Of a stretch of 64,000 bases of DNA, positions 35,459 through 45,680 are shown piece by piece. Below the pieces are notes generated by a model. That model had not been told where the DNA came from. It did no database searches and saw nothing but the letters and a program-made list of their open reading frames with translations. How positions within the stretch are numbered: position 1 is the first letter of the stretch; every line of letters starts with the position of its first letter. Position numbers and translations under genes: made by a program. The DNA comes from Paraburkholderia dioscoreae. Lineage in GTDB: Bacteria > Pseudomonadota > Gammaproteobacteria > Burkholderiales > Burkholderiaceae. Where the stretch lies: contig NZ_LR699553.1 in assembly GCF_902459535.1 (NCBI RefSeq), forward strand, positions 3,348,001 to 3,412,000, given 5' to 3'.

Positions 35459-36361
35459 TTATGCGGGAAACACACCCGTGGACAGATAACGGTCGCCGCG
35501 ATCGCATACGATGAACACGATCGTCGCGTTCTCGACCTGCCGCGCGACGCGCAGCGCCACTTCGCACGCGCCGCCCGACGAGATGCCGGCAAAGATGCCT
35601 TCCACCGACGCCATACGGCGCGCCATAGCCTCGGCGGCGGCCTGGCTCACATTCTCCACACGATCCACGCGGCTGCGATCGAAAATCTTCGGCAGATAGG
35701 CTTCCGGCCATTTGCGGATGCCCGGAATGCGCGAACCCTCTTCGGGTTGCGCGCCGATGATCTCGATCGCCTGGTTCTGCTCTTTCAGATAAGTGGACAC
35801 GCCCATGATCGTGCCGGTCGTGCCCATGGACGACACGAAATGGGTAATGCGACCTTCGGTATCGCGCCAGATTTCCGGGCCCGTGCCTTCGACGTGCGCG
35901 GCCGGATTGTCCGGATTGGCGAACTGGTCGAGGATGATGCCCTTGCCTTCGCGCTGCATCTGCTCGGCCAGATCGCGTGCGTACTCCATCCCGCCCGTGA
36001 CCGGCGTGAGCACGATCTGCGCGCCGTACGCGGCCATGCTCTGACGGCGTTCCACCGACAGATCTTCCGGCATGATCAGCACCATTTTGTAGCCACGGAT
36101 CGCGGCCGCCATAGCCAGCGCAATACCGGTGTTGCCGCTGGTCGATTCGATCAGCGTGTCGCCGGGCTTGATGCGCCCGCGCGCTTCCGCTTTCTTGATC
36201 ATCGACAACGCAGGGCGATCCTTCACCGAGCCCGCAGGGTTGTTGCCCTCGAGCTTCGCAAGGATCACGTTGTTGCGGCTGCGGATCTCGTCGTCAGGGA
36301 GCCGGACGAGTTGCACGAGCGGCGTATTGCCGATCGTGTCTTCAATCGTTTTGTAAGCCAT
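35459..36361 (-). CDS. cysM: Cysteine synthase B
   Basis: PLP enzyme that makes cysteine from O-acetylserine and sulfide or thiosulfate. At 300 aa it has the CysM size. The PLP lysine is Lys47 in NPAGSVKDRPAL, the substrate loop is ESTSGNTGIALAMAAA near 92-107, and the phosphate-binding GTTGTIMGVS lies near 178-187. The short form and the absence of a C-terminal extension fit CysM rather than CysK. It is the last gene of the long minus-strand block; upstream comEA has its own terminator. Confidence 0.95.
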   Translation of the reverse strand: MAYKTIEDTIGNTPLVQLVRLPDDEIRSRNNVILAKLEGNNPAGSVKDRPALSMIKKAEARGRIKPGDTLIESTSGNTGIALAMAAAIRGYKMVLIMPEDLSVERRQSMAAYGAQIVLTPVTGGMEYARDLAEQMQREGKGIILDQFANPDNPAAHVEGTGPEIWRDTEGRITHFVSSMGTTGTIMGVSTYLKEQNQAIEIIGAQPEEGSRIPGIRKWPEAYLPKIFDRSRVDRVENVSQAAAEAMARRMASVEGIFAGISSGGACEVALRVARQVENATIVFIVCDRGDRYLSTGVFPA

Positions 36362-36487
36362 ATCGGTTTTGGTGCTGTCGGTGCGCGAAGTCTTAATCCG
36401 TCGATTCTAAACCACCGTGCCCCCACCTGCCGCGCGGCCCTTCTGTCCGCATGGATGCAAGCGCCCGTCCGCGAACGCCTTCAACGC

Positions 36488-36515
36488 AAAAAGCCCGCGG
36501 CTGAGAACCGCGGGA
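36488..36515 (-). terminator. Intrinsic terminator downstream of comEA
   Basis: On the minus strand CCCGCGG, loop TTCTCAG, CCGCGGG then CTTTTTG. It sits about 120 bases after the comEA stop and before cysM. Confidence 0.65.
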
Positions 36516-36632
36516 GCCAGTCATCTGCATGACAGCTGAAGGAGTGTTCGTGACGACTCCGACCATGAAGGAAAACTGCGCGAATGGAGCAGGCGCGCGG
36601 CCGTCGGGCCCGCGCGCCAGCTCCGCGTCAGG

Positions 36633-36998
36633 CTATTTCTTCACTGCCACCGTGGCACTGTTCTTCGGCGCGTTGGCCGGAACGGCCGCGCCTTTGGTCT
36701 GTGCAGACGCCGCAGCCTGCGTGTTAGCAGCCGCGCCAGCCGGACCGACAGCGAGACCCTCCGCCTGCAGGCGCTCGACGGTATGCCCGCCCATGCCCTT
36801 GACGCGCTTGCCGAGATCGGCCGGGTCCTTGAACGGACCATGCGCCGCACGCTCGTCGAGAATGGCTTTCGCTTTGGCAGGACCGATGCCCTTGATGCCG
36901 CGCAGCGCGTCCTCATTAGCCGTGTTGACGTCGACCGCCGCATAAGCGTGGCCGAAAGCGGCGAGCATGGCCGCGGTAACCAGAATTTTTCGAAACAT
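36633..36998 (-). CDS. comEA: ComEA-type helix-hairpin-helix DNA-binding protein
   Basis: A 121-aa exported protein. A signal peptide covers residues 1-20 (ILVTAAMLAAFGHAYA); residues 22-85 form the ComEA helix-hairpin-helix domain (VDVNTANEDALRGIKGIGPAKAKAILDERA, of which GIKGIGPAKAKAI is the first hairpin). The tail is Ala/Thr/Gln-rich. ComEA binds incoming DNA in the periplasm during natural transformation. The start at 36998 is chosen because the signal peptide begins there. It lies 77 bp after hldD. Confidence 0.92.
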   Translation of the reverse strand: MFRKILVTAAMLAAFGHAYAAVDVNTANEDALRGIKGIGPAKAKAILDERAAHGPFKDPADLGKRVKGMGGHTVERLQAEGLAVGPAGAAANTQAAASAQTKGAAVPANAPKNSATVAVKK

Positions 36999-37075
36999 AT
37001 GGAATCTCCCTCGTACAACCGGTTGGAGACCATCACCAACCGGGAGATTCCAGTTTAAAGAGGGATCCGAATTAT

Positions 37076-38068
37076 TTACACCTGGCCGAATAGCCAACGT
37101 ACGTAACGATCGACACCTTCCTGCACGCTCAGGAACGGCGCGTCGTAGCCGGCCGCGCGCAGCTTCGACTGATCCGCCTGCGTGAAGCACTGGTACTTGC
37201 CGCGCAATGCATCGGGGAACGGAATATATTCGATCATCCCGCGCTGCACCTGTTCCGCGAGCGACAACGCCGGTTCGTTGTTCAGCGTTCGCAGCGTATT
37301 GACCACCGTGCTGGCGATGTCGTTGAACGGTTGTGCACGGCCGCTACCCAGATTGAAGATGCCCGACTTGTCCGGATTGTCGAAGAAGAACAGGTTGACC
37401 TTCACCACGTCTTCAACCGAAACGAAGTCGCGCGTCTGCTCACCCGCCGCGTAGCCGTTGTATTCGCCGAACAGCTTGACCTTGCCCTCGGCGCGGAACT
37501 GGTTGAAGTTGTGAAACGCCACCGACGCCATGCGTGCCTTGTGCGTTTCGCGCGGCCCGTATACGTTGAAATAACGGAAGCCGGCAATCTGGCTTTTCGC
37601 CGTGGGCAGCACGCGGCGGATCACCTGGTCGAACAGGAACTTCGAGTAGCCGTACACGTTCAGCGGCTGCTCGACTTCGCGCTCTTCGACGAAACGGCTC
37701 GAGCCGCCGTACGTAGCCGCCGAGGATGCATACAGGAACTGGATGTTCTGCGCGAGGCAGACGTCGAGCACCTCGCGGCTATAGCGGAAGTTGTTGTCCA
37801 TCATGTAGCGGCCGTCGGTTTCCATCGTGTCCGAACAGGCGCCTTCGTGGAAAATCGCGCGCACCTTGCCGAAGTCCCCGCGCTTGAAGCGTTCGACGAA
37901 CTCGGTTTTGTCGAGGTAGTCGTCGATCTCGCAGTCGACCAGGTTCTTGAACTTGTCCGCGCGCGTCAGATTGTCCACCGCGATGATGCGCTGTTCACCG
38001 CGCTCGTTGAGCGCCTTCACGAGATTGCTGCCGATAAAACCGGCCGCGCCGGTGACGATGAGGGTCAT
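37076..38068 (-). CDS. hldD: ADP-L-glycero-D-manno-heptose-6-epimerase
   Basis: Makes ADP-L,D-heptose for the LPS inner core. A 330-aa short-chain dehydrogenase/epimerase: NADP-binding GAAGFIGSNLV at 7-17, catalytic YGYSKFLFDQ near 139-148, and ending VQEGVDRYVRWLFGQ. Synteny with hldA and ugd supports it. A perfect inverted repeat lies in the 143-bp gap towards hldA. Confidence 0.97.
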   Translation of the reverse strand: MTLIVTGAAGFIGSNLVKALNERGEQRIIAVDNLTRADKFKNLVDCEIDDYLDKTEFVERFKRGDFGKVRAIFHEGACSDTMETDGRYMMDNNFRYSREVLDVCLAQNIQFLYASSAATYGGSSRFVEEREVEQPLNVYGYSKFLFDQVIRRVLPTAKSQIAGFRYFNVYGPRETHKARMASVAFHNFNQFRAEGKVKLFGEYNGYAAGEQTRDFVSVEDVVKVNLFFFDNPDKSGIFNLGSGRAQPFNDIASTVVNTLRTLNNEPALSLAEQVQRGMIEYIPFPDALRGKYQCFTQADQSKLRAAGYDAPFLSVQEGVDRYVRWLFGQV

Positions 38069-38098
38069 GATGATCCTGCGGTAGTGAGCTTTGCATAG

Positions 38099-38131
38099 GA
38101 TCGGAGTAAGCGCTCTGTGCCGACTCCGATC
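38099..38131. repeat. Perfect 9-bp inverted repeat between hldA and hldD
   Basis: GATCGGAGT and ACTCCGATC separated by 15 bases. There is no T-tract on either side, so it is more like an mRNA-stabilising or protein-binding element than a terminator. Confidence 0.6.
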
Positions 38132-38211
38132 GACAGGTTCAGTTGCCGTCCCGCGGATCCCTCTATGCGCCGTTCATGACTCAAGCACAGCGAGGAACCC
38201 GGCGGTCCGCA

Positions 38212-39184
38212 TCAATGAAAAAGTTCGTCGTAGTCGACAGTGGCGGTGCCCAGTTTGCCGACCACGATGCCGGCCGCGCGATTCGCGAGCCCGACCGCCT
38301 CGACCAGCGTGAGACCCGCGCCGAGCATGGCGGCGAGCGTGGCGATCACGGTGTCGCCCGCACCCGAAACATCATACACTTCGCGTGCGACAGCCGAAGC
38401 GTGCAGGACGCCGTCGTCCGAGAAGAGCGTCATACCCTCTTCCGAACGCGTCAGCAGCAGCGCCTTGAATTCCAGGTCGGTGCGCAGTTTCGTTACGCGC
38501 GCGAGCAGATCTTCTTCCGATTTCCACTGACCGACCACCTCGCGCAACTCAGCACGGTTCGGCGTGATCAGGGTAGCGCCGCGATAGCGTTCCCAGTCAT
38601 CGCCCTTCGGATCGACCAGCACCGGCTTGCCCGCCGCATTCGCCTTCGAGATCATCTGCGTGACGTGGGTCAGGCCGCCCTTCGCATAGTCGGACATCAG
38701 AATCACGTCGTGCGACGGCAGCAGTTCGTCGAACCGGGCGAGACCCGCGAGCAGCACCTCGTGCGCCGGCGAATTTTCGAAGTCCACACGCAACAATTGT
38801 TGCTGGCGTGACAGCACCCGCAGCTTGATCGTGGTGAGGAGCGCCGGGTCGCGCTCGAGATACGGCTTTACGCCGCTTTCATTCAGCAACTGCACGATAC
38901 GCTCGCCGGGCTCGTCATGGCCGACCACGCATAGCAAGCCTGCCTGTGCGCCGAGCGCGACCGCATTGCGCGCGACGTTCGCCGCGCCGCCGAGGCGGTC
39001 TTCCTGACGCTGCACCAGCACGACCGGCACAGGCGCTTCCGGCGAAATGCGGTTCACGTCGCCGAACCAGTAGCGATCGAGCATGACGTCGCCCACCACC
39101 AGCACGCGCGCCGCGGCGAGCCGTTCGCGCGGCACGACGGTAAGCTGCGGCGCGGGCGTGGACGCAGCGGCACCGGGCGTGGTC

Positions 39185-39192
<8 letters not shown>
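38212..39192 (-). CDS. hldA: D-glycero-beta-D-manno-heptose-7-phosphate kinase (single-domain HldA/RfaE1)
   Basis: PfkB-family kinase producing heptose-1,7-bisphosphate for LPS core heptose. The 326-aa product covers only the kinase domain: VVGDVMLDRYWFGDVNRISPE (first 12 residues diagnostic) near 35-50 and the C-terminal DVSGAGDTVIATLAAML with the catalytic Asp. E. coli HldE also carries an adenylyltransferase domain, absent here, so a separate hldC must exist elsewhere. The start at 39192 overlaps the ugd stop by 8 bp (ATGCCTGA); an upstream Met at 39231 is possible but extends inside ugd. Confidence 0.94.
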
Positions 39193-40588
<1,396 letters not shown>

Positions 40589-40657
40589 ACGCTATCCGGT
40601 AGAGGGTTCCGGTGATGATTCCCGGCGATGAAGCCAGTCATGAACATGTTGCGAAAT

Positions 40658-40674
40658 CCGCCCGCGCAGGGCGG
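40658..40674. repeat. Small GC hairpin between lapB and ugd
   Basis: CCGCCC-GCGCA-GGGCGG, about 60 bases after the lapB stop in the minus-strand transcript. No proper T-run; at best a weak attenuator. Confidence 0.35.
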
Positions 40675-40735
40675 TTGTCACACGCCGGGGCAGCAGCGCG
40701 ACCGCGCGGCCAAAGCCGGCGTTGCAGCCTGAGCC

Positions 40736-41911
40736 TCAGTTCGATGCGGTGATCGGCTCGACGCGACGCGGCGCATAGGTTTCCCAACCGCTGCAACCCG
40801 GGCACTGCCAGTAGAAAAGCCGTGCCCTGAAGCCGCAATTCTGGCACGTATACCGTGGCAGATTTTTGGTGCGCTGGCGAATCAACGTGCGCATCAGTTC
40901 GAGTTCGCTGCGCCGCGGTTCTTCCGCAACGGCTTCCTGCGCCTCGAGCAGCCGCGTCATGCCCGCCAGATTCGGCGACTTCTGCATTTGCGAGCGCGCC
41001 AGCGCATGCGCGGCCTCGGGTCCGCGCAACGATGCGACGTGTTGATAAGCAACGTCGAGCAGATCGTTGGTCGGATAGCGGTCCACCCACGTGGTAAGCA
41101 GATCGGCGCCATCTTGCGGGCGGCCGAGCGCTTCGTAGGCCTTCATCAGCTTTTCGGCGACCAGCGGCAGATAGGCGGGGTTCTGCTCCTCCACGCGCCG
41201 CCATTGGGCAATCGCCGCTTCCTGCGCGCCGCCTGCCGCGTCGACGTCGCCGAACAGGATCGTGGCGCGCACGTTGGTCGGGTTCGCCTTCAAGGCGAAG
41301 CCGAGTTGGCGGCGAGCCTCGTCGGGTTTCTTCTGTTGTAGCGCTTCCTGCGCAAGTTCGCAGTGGAACTGCGCGATTTCCTTGTCCAGCGACTCCGCGC
41401 CCATCGTTTCCAGATGACGGGCCGTGTCGATCGACTTGACCCAGTCCTTCTCGATTTCGTAGATGGTGAGGAGCGCCCGCTGCGCGCCCAACGCGTAGTC
41501 GCCGGTTTCGAGCGAGCGGAAGGTTTCCTCCGCGCGGTCGAGCAGACCCGCTTTCAGGAAATCCTGCCCTAACTCGTAGAGCGCGTGATCGCGCTCGCTG
41601 ACCGGCAGGTCGGCGCGGCTCAACAGATTCTGATGCACGCGAATCGCGCGGTCCGTCTCACCGCGTCGACGGAACAGATTGCCCAGCGCGAAGTGCAATT
41701 CGACCGTTTCGGGATCGAGCTTCACCACTTCGATGAACGCATCGATCGCCTGGTCCGGCTGCTCGTTGAGCAGGAAGTTCAGCCCGCGAAAATACGAGCG
41801 CGGCAGGTTGGCGCTTTCGGAGAGCAGCGTCTTGAGGTCGTAGCGCGCAGCCATCCAGCCGAACGCGAAAGCGACGGGTATGACAAGCAGCCACCAGAAG
41901 TCTAGATCCAT
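40736..41911 (-). CDS. lapB: LPS assembly protein LapB (YciM)
   Basis: Inner-membrane-anchored TPR protein that in E. coli adjusts LpxC degradation by FtsH and hence LPS level. The 391-aa product has an N-terminal membrane anchor (residues 4-21), TPR repeats across about 60-310, and a C-terminal rubredoxin-type metal knuckle with CQNCGFRARLFYWQCPGC near 360-377. It follows lapA by 68 bp, the same pairing as in E. coli yciS-yciM. Confidence 0.95.
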   Translation of the reverse strand: MDLDFWWLLVIPVAFAFGWMAARYDLKTLLSESANLPRSYFRGLNFLLNEQPDQAIDAFIEVVKLDPETVELHFALGNLFRRRGETDRAIRVHQNLLSRADLPVSERDHALYELGQDFLKAGLLDRAEETFRSLETGDYALGAQRALLTIYEIEKDWVKSIDTARHLETMGAESLDKEIAQFHCELAQEALQQKKPDEARRQLGFALKANPTNVRATILFGDVDAAGGAQEAAIAQWRRVEEQNPAYLPLVAEKLMKAYEALGRPQDGADLLTTWVDRYPTNDLLDVAYQHVASLRGPEAAHALARSQMQKSPNLAGMTRLLEAQEAVAEEPRRSELELMRTLIRQRTKNLPRYTCQNCGFRARLFYWQCPGCSGWETYAPRRVEPITASN

Positions 41912-41979
41912 GCGATTAATGCAAATGTACGGGAAAGCGAAGACGGAAAGCCGCGCTCATGGTGCGCGGCACAAGGAAT

Positions 41980-42273
41980 TCAGATCAGCGGCGGCATGGG
42001 CGGTTGCTCGACCACGACCGGAGCTTCGCGCGCCACGCGCAACTCGCGCTTGAGCCGGCCATTTTCCATGCGCAAGCGCACCATGGCCGGCATCGACGAC
42101 ACCAGCCCGGCCAGCAACCCGACCACGAAGAACACGAGGCCGATCAGGATCAGGGGCTGCGACCACGTGTAACCACCGGGAAATTTCAGCGTAGCAGGAT
42201 CTGTATTGGAAAGCGCCAGCACCAGCAGCAGCACGAACACCAGCACCCGGATCAGCCAGACGATAAATTTCAT
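41980..42273 (-). CDS. lapA: LapA-domain membrane protein (YciS)
   Basis: A 97-aa inner-membrane protein, partner of LapB. Two membrane segments lie at 3-22 and about 40-62 around the motif NTDPATLKFPGG, typical of DUF1049/LapA. A basic, helical C-terminus ends with a Pro-rich tail. Located directly upstream of lapB and downstream of the ihfB terminator, so the lapAB pair probably has its own promoter. Confidence 0.9.
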   Translation of the reverse strand: MKFIVWLIRVLVFVLLLVLALSNTDPATLKFPGGYTWSQPLILIGLVFFVVGLLAGLVSSMPAMVRLRMENGRLKRELRVAREAPVVVEQPPMPPLI

Positions 42274-42635
42274 GAATAGGTCTCTTGACGGCAGTTGCGG
42301 GGTGACGCCGGCTTGATGACGCGTCGCGCCACGGTGTTGCCCGCGCCGAAGTGACCCGTATTGTAATTGAAGCCCTCGCGGCTGGGCAGGAACTGGCGGA
42401 TTGCGGGCTTACGCGGCTTTATCTTGCCGCAGGCAGCAGGGACGGCGGGGCGGTTTGTCCGGGTTCTACAGTCGCGCTTGTGGACCGTACTTCGGGCCGG
42501 GCGGAACGTGGCGGCACAAAAACGCAAACGCACAGACGAAAAAAAAGCGCCCGAAGGCGCTTTTCTGGTCTCTTGCCGGCTGGCTTTGGCCGCTGACACT
42601 ATCTATGCCACGCTGTAACTGGCGCAGCGAAGCAT
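42274..42635 (-). other. Intergenic region between ihfB and lapA
   Basis: A 362-base gap without a convincing gene. It contains the ihfB terminator (42539-42564) and, beyond it, about 265 bases that should hold the lapAB promoter. No clear -35/-10 pair was identified. Confidence 0.5.
42539..42564 (-). terminator. Intrinsic terminator of the rpsA-ihfB transcript
   Basis: On the minus strand AAAAGCGCC-TTCG-GGCGC followed by T8: a tetraloop hairpin, strong. Confidence 0.92.
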
Positions 42636-42959
42636 TTACAGGTCGTCATCCGGCTCTTCGGCCTTCAACGGCTCACCCGCGCGACGATCCACCCGTTCGC
42701 GCAACTCCTTGCCCGGCTTGAAGTGCGGTACGTACTTCTCAGGTACTAACACCTTTTCGCCCGACTTGGGATTACGCCCGACGCGGGACGGACGGCGGTT
42801 AAGGCCGAAGCTGCCGAAGCCGCGAATTTCAATGCGATGACCATTGGCAAGTGCCTCCGACATCGCATCAAGCATCGTCTTCACCGCGAAATCCGCATCC
42901 TTAAGGACAAGTTGCGGAAATCGCGTAGCCAGCTGGGCGACCAATTCCGATTTGGTCAT
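42636..42959 (-). CDS. ihfB: Integration host factor, beta subunit
   Basis: DNA-bending nucleoid protein, beta half of the IHF heterodimer. The 107-aa product has MTKSELVAQLATRFPQL, GHRIEIRGFGSFGLNRR near 40-56 and NPKSGEKVLVPEKYVPHFKPGKELRERV (first half contains the minor-groove Pro loop NPKSGE). The C-terminus is slightly longer and acidic. IHF is a usual partner of sigma-54 activation, relevant to the module at 5-7.7 kb. It follows rpsA as in most proteobacteria. Confidence 0.97.
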   Translation of the reverse strand: MTKSELVAQLATRFPQLVLKDADFAVKTMLDAMSEALANGHRIEIRGFGSFGLNRRPSRVGRNPKSGEKVLVPEKYVPHFKPGKELRERVDRRAGEPLKAEEPDDDL

Positions 42960-42984
42960 ACTGCAGCAGACCTCTCAAGAAAAC

Positions 42985-43055
42985 GCCGGGCCGCCCCCAA
43001 GCTTTCTTGGCCCCCTTGGGGGCCCTGGCGCGAAGCGACAGGTTTGGGGGCGCTC
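42985..43055. repeat. Nested inverted repeat between rpsA and ihfB (REP-like)
   Basis: Outer arms CGCCCCCAA (42992-43000) and TTGGGGGCG (43044-43052) enclose an inner hairpin GGCCCCC-TT-GGGGGCC (43009-43024), with a GCGCGAAGCGACAGG segment between. The composition resembles dispersed intergenic repeats of Betaproteobacteria. Confidence 0.6.
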
Positions 43056-43060
43056 CTCAA

Positions 43061-44776
43061 TTACGGGTTCTGGCCGTCGAGCTTGGCCTTCAGCAGCGCG
43101 CCGAGGTTCGTCGTGCCGGTGGCAGCCGAACTCGAGTCCGACGAAGCCAGGCCGCGGATCGCTTCCTGTTGCTCGGCCGAATCCTTAGCCTTGATCGACA
43201 GGTTGATGCCACGCGACTTGCGATCGATGTTGATGATCATCGCGTTGACCTTGTCGCCGTCCTTCAGCACGTTGCGAGCATCTTCCACGCGGTCTTGTGC
43301 GATTTCCGAAGCGCGCAGGTAGCCTTCGACTTCCGCCGACAGTTGAACCACAGCACCCTTCGCGTCCACCGTCTTGACCACGCCGTCGACGATCGAACCC
43401 TTGTCGTTCATGGCAACGAAGTTGCTGAACGGGTCGCCTTCGAGCTGCTTGATGCCCAGCGAAATGCGTTCCTTCTCGACGTCGATGCCGAGAACGATCG
43501 CTTCCACTTCGTCGCCCTTCTTGTACTTGCGAACTGCCTCTTCGCCCGTTTCCGACCACGACAGGTCCGACAGGTGAACCAGACCGTCGATGCCGCCCGG
43601 CAGACCGATGAAGACGCCGAAGTCGGTGATCGACTTGATTGCGCCTTGCAGCTTGTCGCCCTTCTTGAAGTTGCGGCTGAAGTCGTCCCACGGGTTCGGC
43701 TTGCATTGCTTCATGCCGAGGCTGATACGGCGGCGGTCTTCGTCGATTTCCAGAACCATGACTTCGACTTCGTCGCCCAGTTGCACAACCTTCGACGGTG
43801 CAACGTTCTTGTTCGTCCAGTCCATTTCCGACACGTGGACCAGGCCTTCGATGCCCGATTCGACTTCGACGAATGCGCCGTAGTCAGTGATGTTGGTGAC
43901 CTTACCGAACAGGCGCGTGCCCGACGGATAACGGCGCGAGATGCCTTCCCACGGATCGTCGCCCAGTTGCTTGATACCCAGCGAAACGCGGTTCTTCTCT
44001 TGATCGAACTTGAGGATCTTCGCGGTGACTTCCTGGCCAACCGACAGCACTTCGCTCGGGTGACGCACACGACGCCATGCGATGTCGGTGATGTGCAGCA
44101 GGCCGTCGATACCACCGAGGTCCACGAACGCGCCGTAATCCGTGATGTTCTTCACCACGCCTTCCACGATCGCGCCTTCCTTCAGCGTTTCGAGCAGCTT
44201 TGCGCGCTCTTCGCCCTGGGTCGCTTCGATCACGGCACGGCGCGACAGCACGACGTTGTTACGCTTGCGGTCGAGTTTGATGACGCGGAATTCCAGCGTC
44301 TTGCCTTCGTACGGGGTCGTGTCCTTGACCGGACGCGTGTCGACCAGCGAACCCGGCAGGAACGCGCGGATGCCGTTGACCATGACGGTCATGCCGCCCT
44401 TGACCTTGCCCGTGATCGTGCCGGTCACGAGTTCGTTGTTGTCGAGAGCCTTTTCCAGCGACAGCCACGAAGCCAGACGCTTCGCTTTGTCGCGCGACAG
44501 GATCGTGTCGCCATAGCCGTTTTCGAGCGCGTCGATCGCGACGGAAACGAAGTCGCCCGCCTGCACTTCTACCTCGCCCGCGTCGTTCAGGAACTCTTCG
44601 AGCGGGATGTAGGCTTCGGACTTGAGACCAGCGTTGACGACCACGAAGTTGTGGTCAACACGCACGACTTCGGCGGAGATCACTTCGCCAGCGCGCATGT
44701 CTTGCTTGGTCAGCGACTCTTCGAACAGAGCCGCAAAAGATTCGGTATTCGGGGTAGAGGTTTGCAGGTCGGACAT
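43061..44776 (-). CDS. rpsA: 30S ribosomal protein S1
   Basis: Six-S1-domain mRNA-binding ribosomal protein, 571 aa, with repeated S1 cores (for example VKNITDYGAFVDLGGIDGLLH, whose ITDYGAFVDL motif recurs in domains 3-6). The two N-terminal domains bind the ribosome via S2; the rest bind mRNA. The start at 44776 (MSDLQTSTPN) agrees with relatives; the ATG has no clear SD and an A/T-rich upstream run, as with the autoregulated E. coli rpsA. An in-frame ATG six codons earlier is possible. Located between cmk and ihfB. Confidence 0.97.
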   Translation of the reverse strand: MSDLQTSTPNTESFAALFEESLTKQDMRAGEVISAEVVRVDHNFVVVNAGLKSEAYIPLEEFLNDAGEVEVQAGDFVSVAIDALENGYGDTILSRDKAKRLASWLSLEKALDNNELVTGTITGKVKGGMTVMVNGIRAFLPGSLVDTRPVKDTTPYEGKTLEFRVIKLDRKRNNVVLSRRAVIEATQGEERAKLLETLKEGAIVEGVVKNITDYGAFVDLGGIDGLLHITDIAWRRVRHPSEVLSVGQEVTAKILKFDQEKNRVSLGIKQLGDDPWEGISRRYPSGTRLFGKVTNITDYGAFVEVESGIEGLVHVSEMDWTNKNVAPSKVVQLGDEVEVMVLEIDEDRRRISLGMKQCKPNPWDDFSRNFKKGDKLQGAIKSITDFGVFIGLPGGIDGLVHLSDLSWSETGEEAVRKYKKGDEVEAIVLGIDVEKERISLGIKQLEGDPFSNFVAMNDKGSIVDGVVKTVDAKGAVVQLSAEVEGYLRASEIAQDRVEDARNVLKDGDKVNAMIINIDRKSRGINLSIKAKDSAEQQEAIRGLASSDSSSAATGTTNLGALLKAKLDGQNP

Positions 44777-44958
44777 AAAAATCAAAATTTGCATGGTTCT
44801 CGCGGTGCCCGGCTGGCCGGACGGTCAGCAATATCGGCAAGAATGCGAATGCCACGCGGGGTTAAAGGGTTAACACAACGCCTCGCGACGACGCGCGAAG
44901 CACCTACTGACAACGAACTTCTACTGCGCCCGCCGCTGATGCACAACCGGTACTTTCA

Positions 44959-45645
44959 TCAGGCATGCGGGACTAAAGCTTCATACCATTGCACCACCTG
45001 CTCGACCGCCTGGTCGACTGACAATGCGGAGGTATCAAGCAGCTTGGCGTCCGCTGCAGGCTTGAGCGGCGCGGCTACGCGCTGACTGTCACGCTCGTCG
45101 CGCTCACGCAAATCCCGGAGCAAGTCATCTATGTTAGCAGAAAATCCTTTTTGGATCAATTGCTTATGCCGCCGCGCCGCGCGGGCCTCGACGCTTGCGG
45201 TCATGAACACCTTCAGCACGGCATCCTGGAAGATGACCGTGCCCATGTCGCGGCCGTCGGCAACCAGCCCCGGTTCCTTGCGGAAAGCCCGCTGGCGCGC
45301 CACCAGCGCGGCGCGCACGGGCGCGTGCACGGCGATCGCCGAGGCGCGGCTGCCCACTTCCTCGGCGCGAATTTCGGCCGACACGTCGAGGCCGTCGAGT
45401 TGCGCCAGCCCTTCGCGAAAAGTGATATGCAGATCGTCGATCAGCTTTACAAGGGCGTCGACGTCGTGCGCGTCAATGTTGTAGCGCAGGCTGGCAAGCG
45501 CGGCGAGACGATACAGCGCGCCGCTGTCCAGCAAATGGAAGCCGAGGCTCGCGGCAACCAGCGCGGCCACGGTGCCTTTGCCGGAGGCACTCGGGCCGTC
45601 GATCGTAATGACGGGCGTCTGGTGAAAGGGACGGGTCGGTTTCAT
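44959..45645 (-). CDS. cmk: Cytidylate kinase
   Basis: Phosphorylates CMP and dCMP with ATP. The 228-aa product has the P-loop GPSASGKGT (about 16-24), LDSGALYRLAAL near 42-53, and GRDMGTVIF near 132-140. The start at 45645 (MKPTRPF) is in the family position; an upstream extension of 50 codons lies in the aroA-cmk junction and is unsupported. Gap to aroA 35 bp, gap to rpsA 182 bp. Confidence 0.96.
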   Translation of the reverse strand: MKPTRPFHQTPVITIDGPSASGKGTVAALVAASLGFHLLDSGALYRLAALASLRYNIDAHDVDALVKLIDDLHITFREGLAQLDGLDVSAEIRAEEVGSRASAIAVHAPVRAALVARQRAFRKEPGLVADGRDMGTVIFQDAVLKVFMTASVEARAARRHKQLIQKGFSANIDDLLRDLRERDERDSQRVAAPLKPAADAKLLDTSALSVDQAVEQVVQWYEALVPHA

Positions 45646-45680
45646 CGAAAAAGTTGCACGTCGGTCGATTCGGGGTCGAA

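Noticed and set aside
42270..42599. 109-codon minus-strand frame in the ihfB-lapA gap.
   Set aside because: It runs straight through the ihfB terminator and has no recognisable domain.
43007..45085. 692-codon plus-strand frame over rpsA and cmk.
   Set aside because: Antisense shadow of rpsA; it also runs across the rpsA-cmk gap without any family match.
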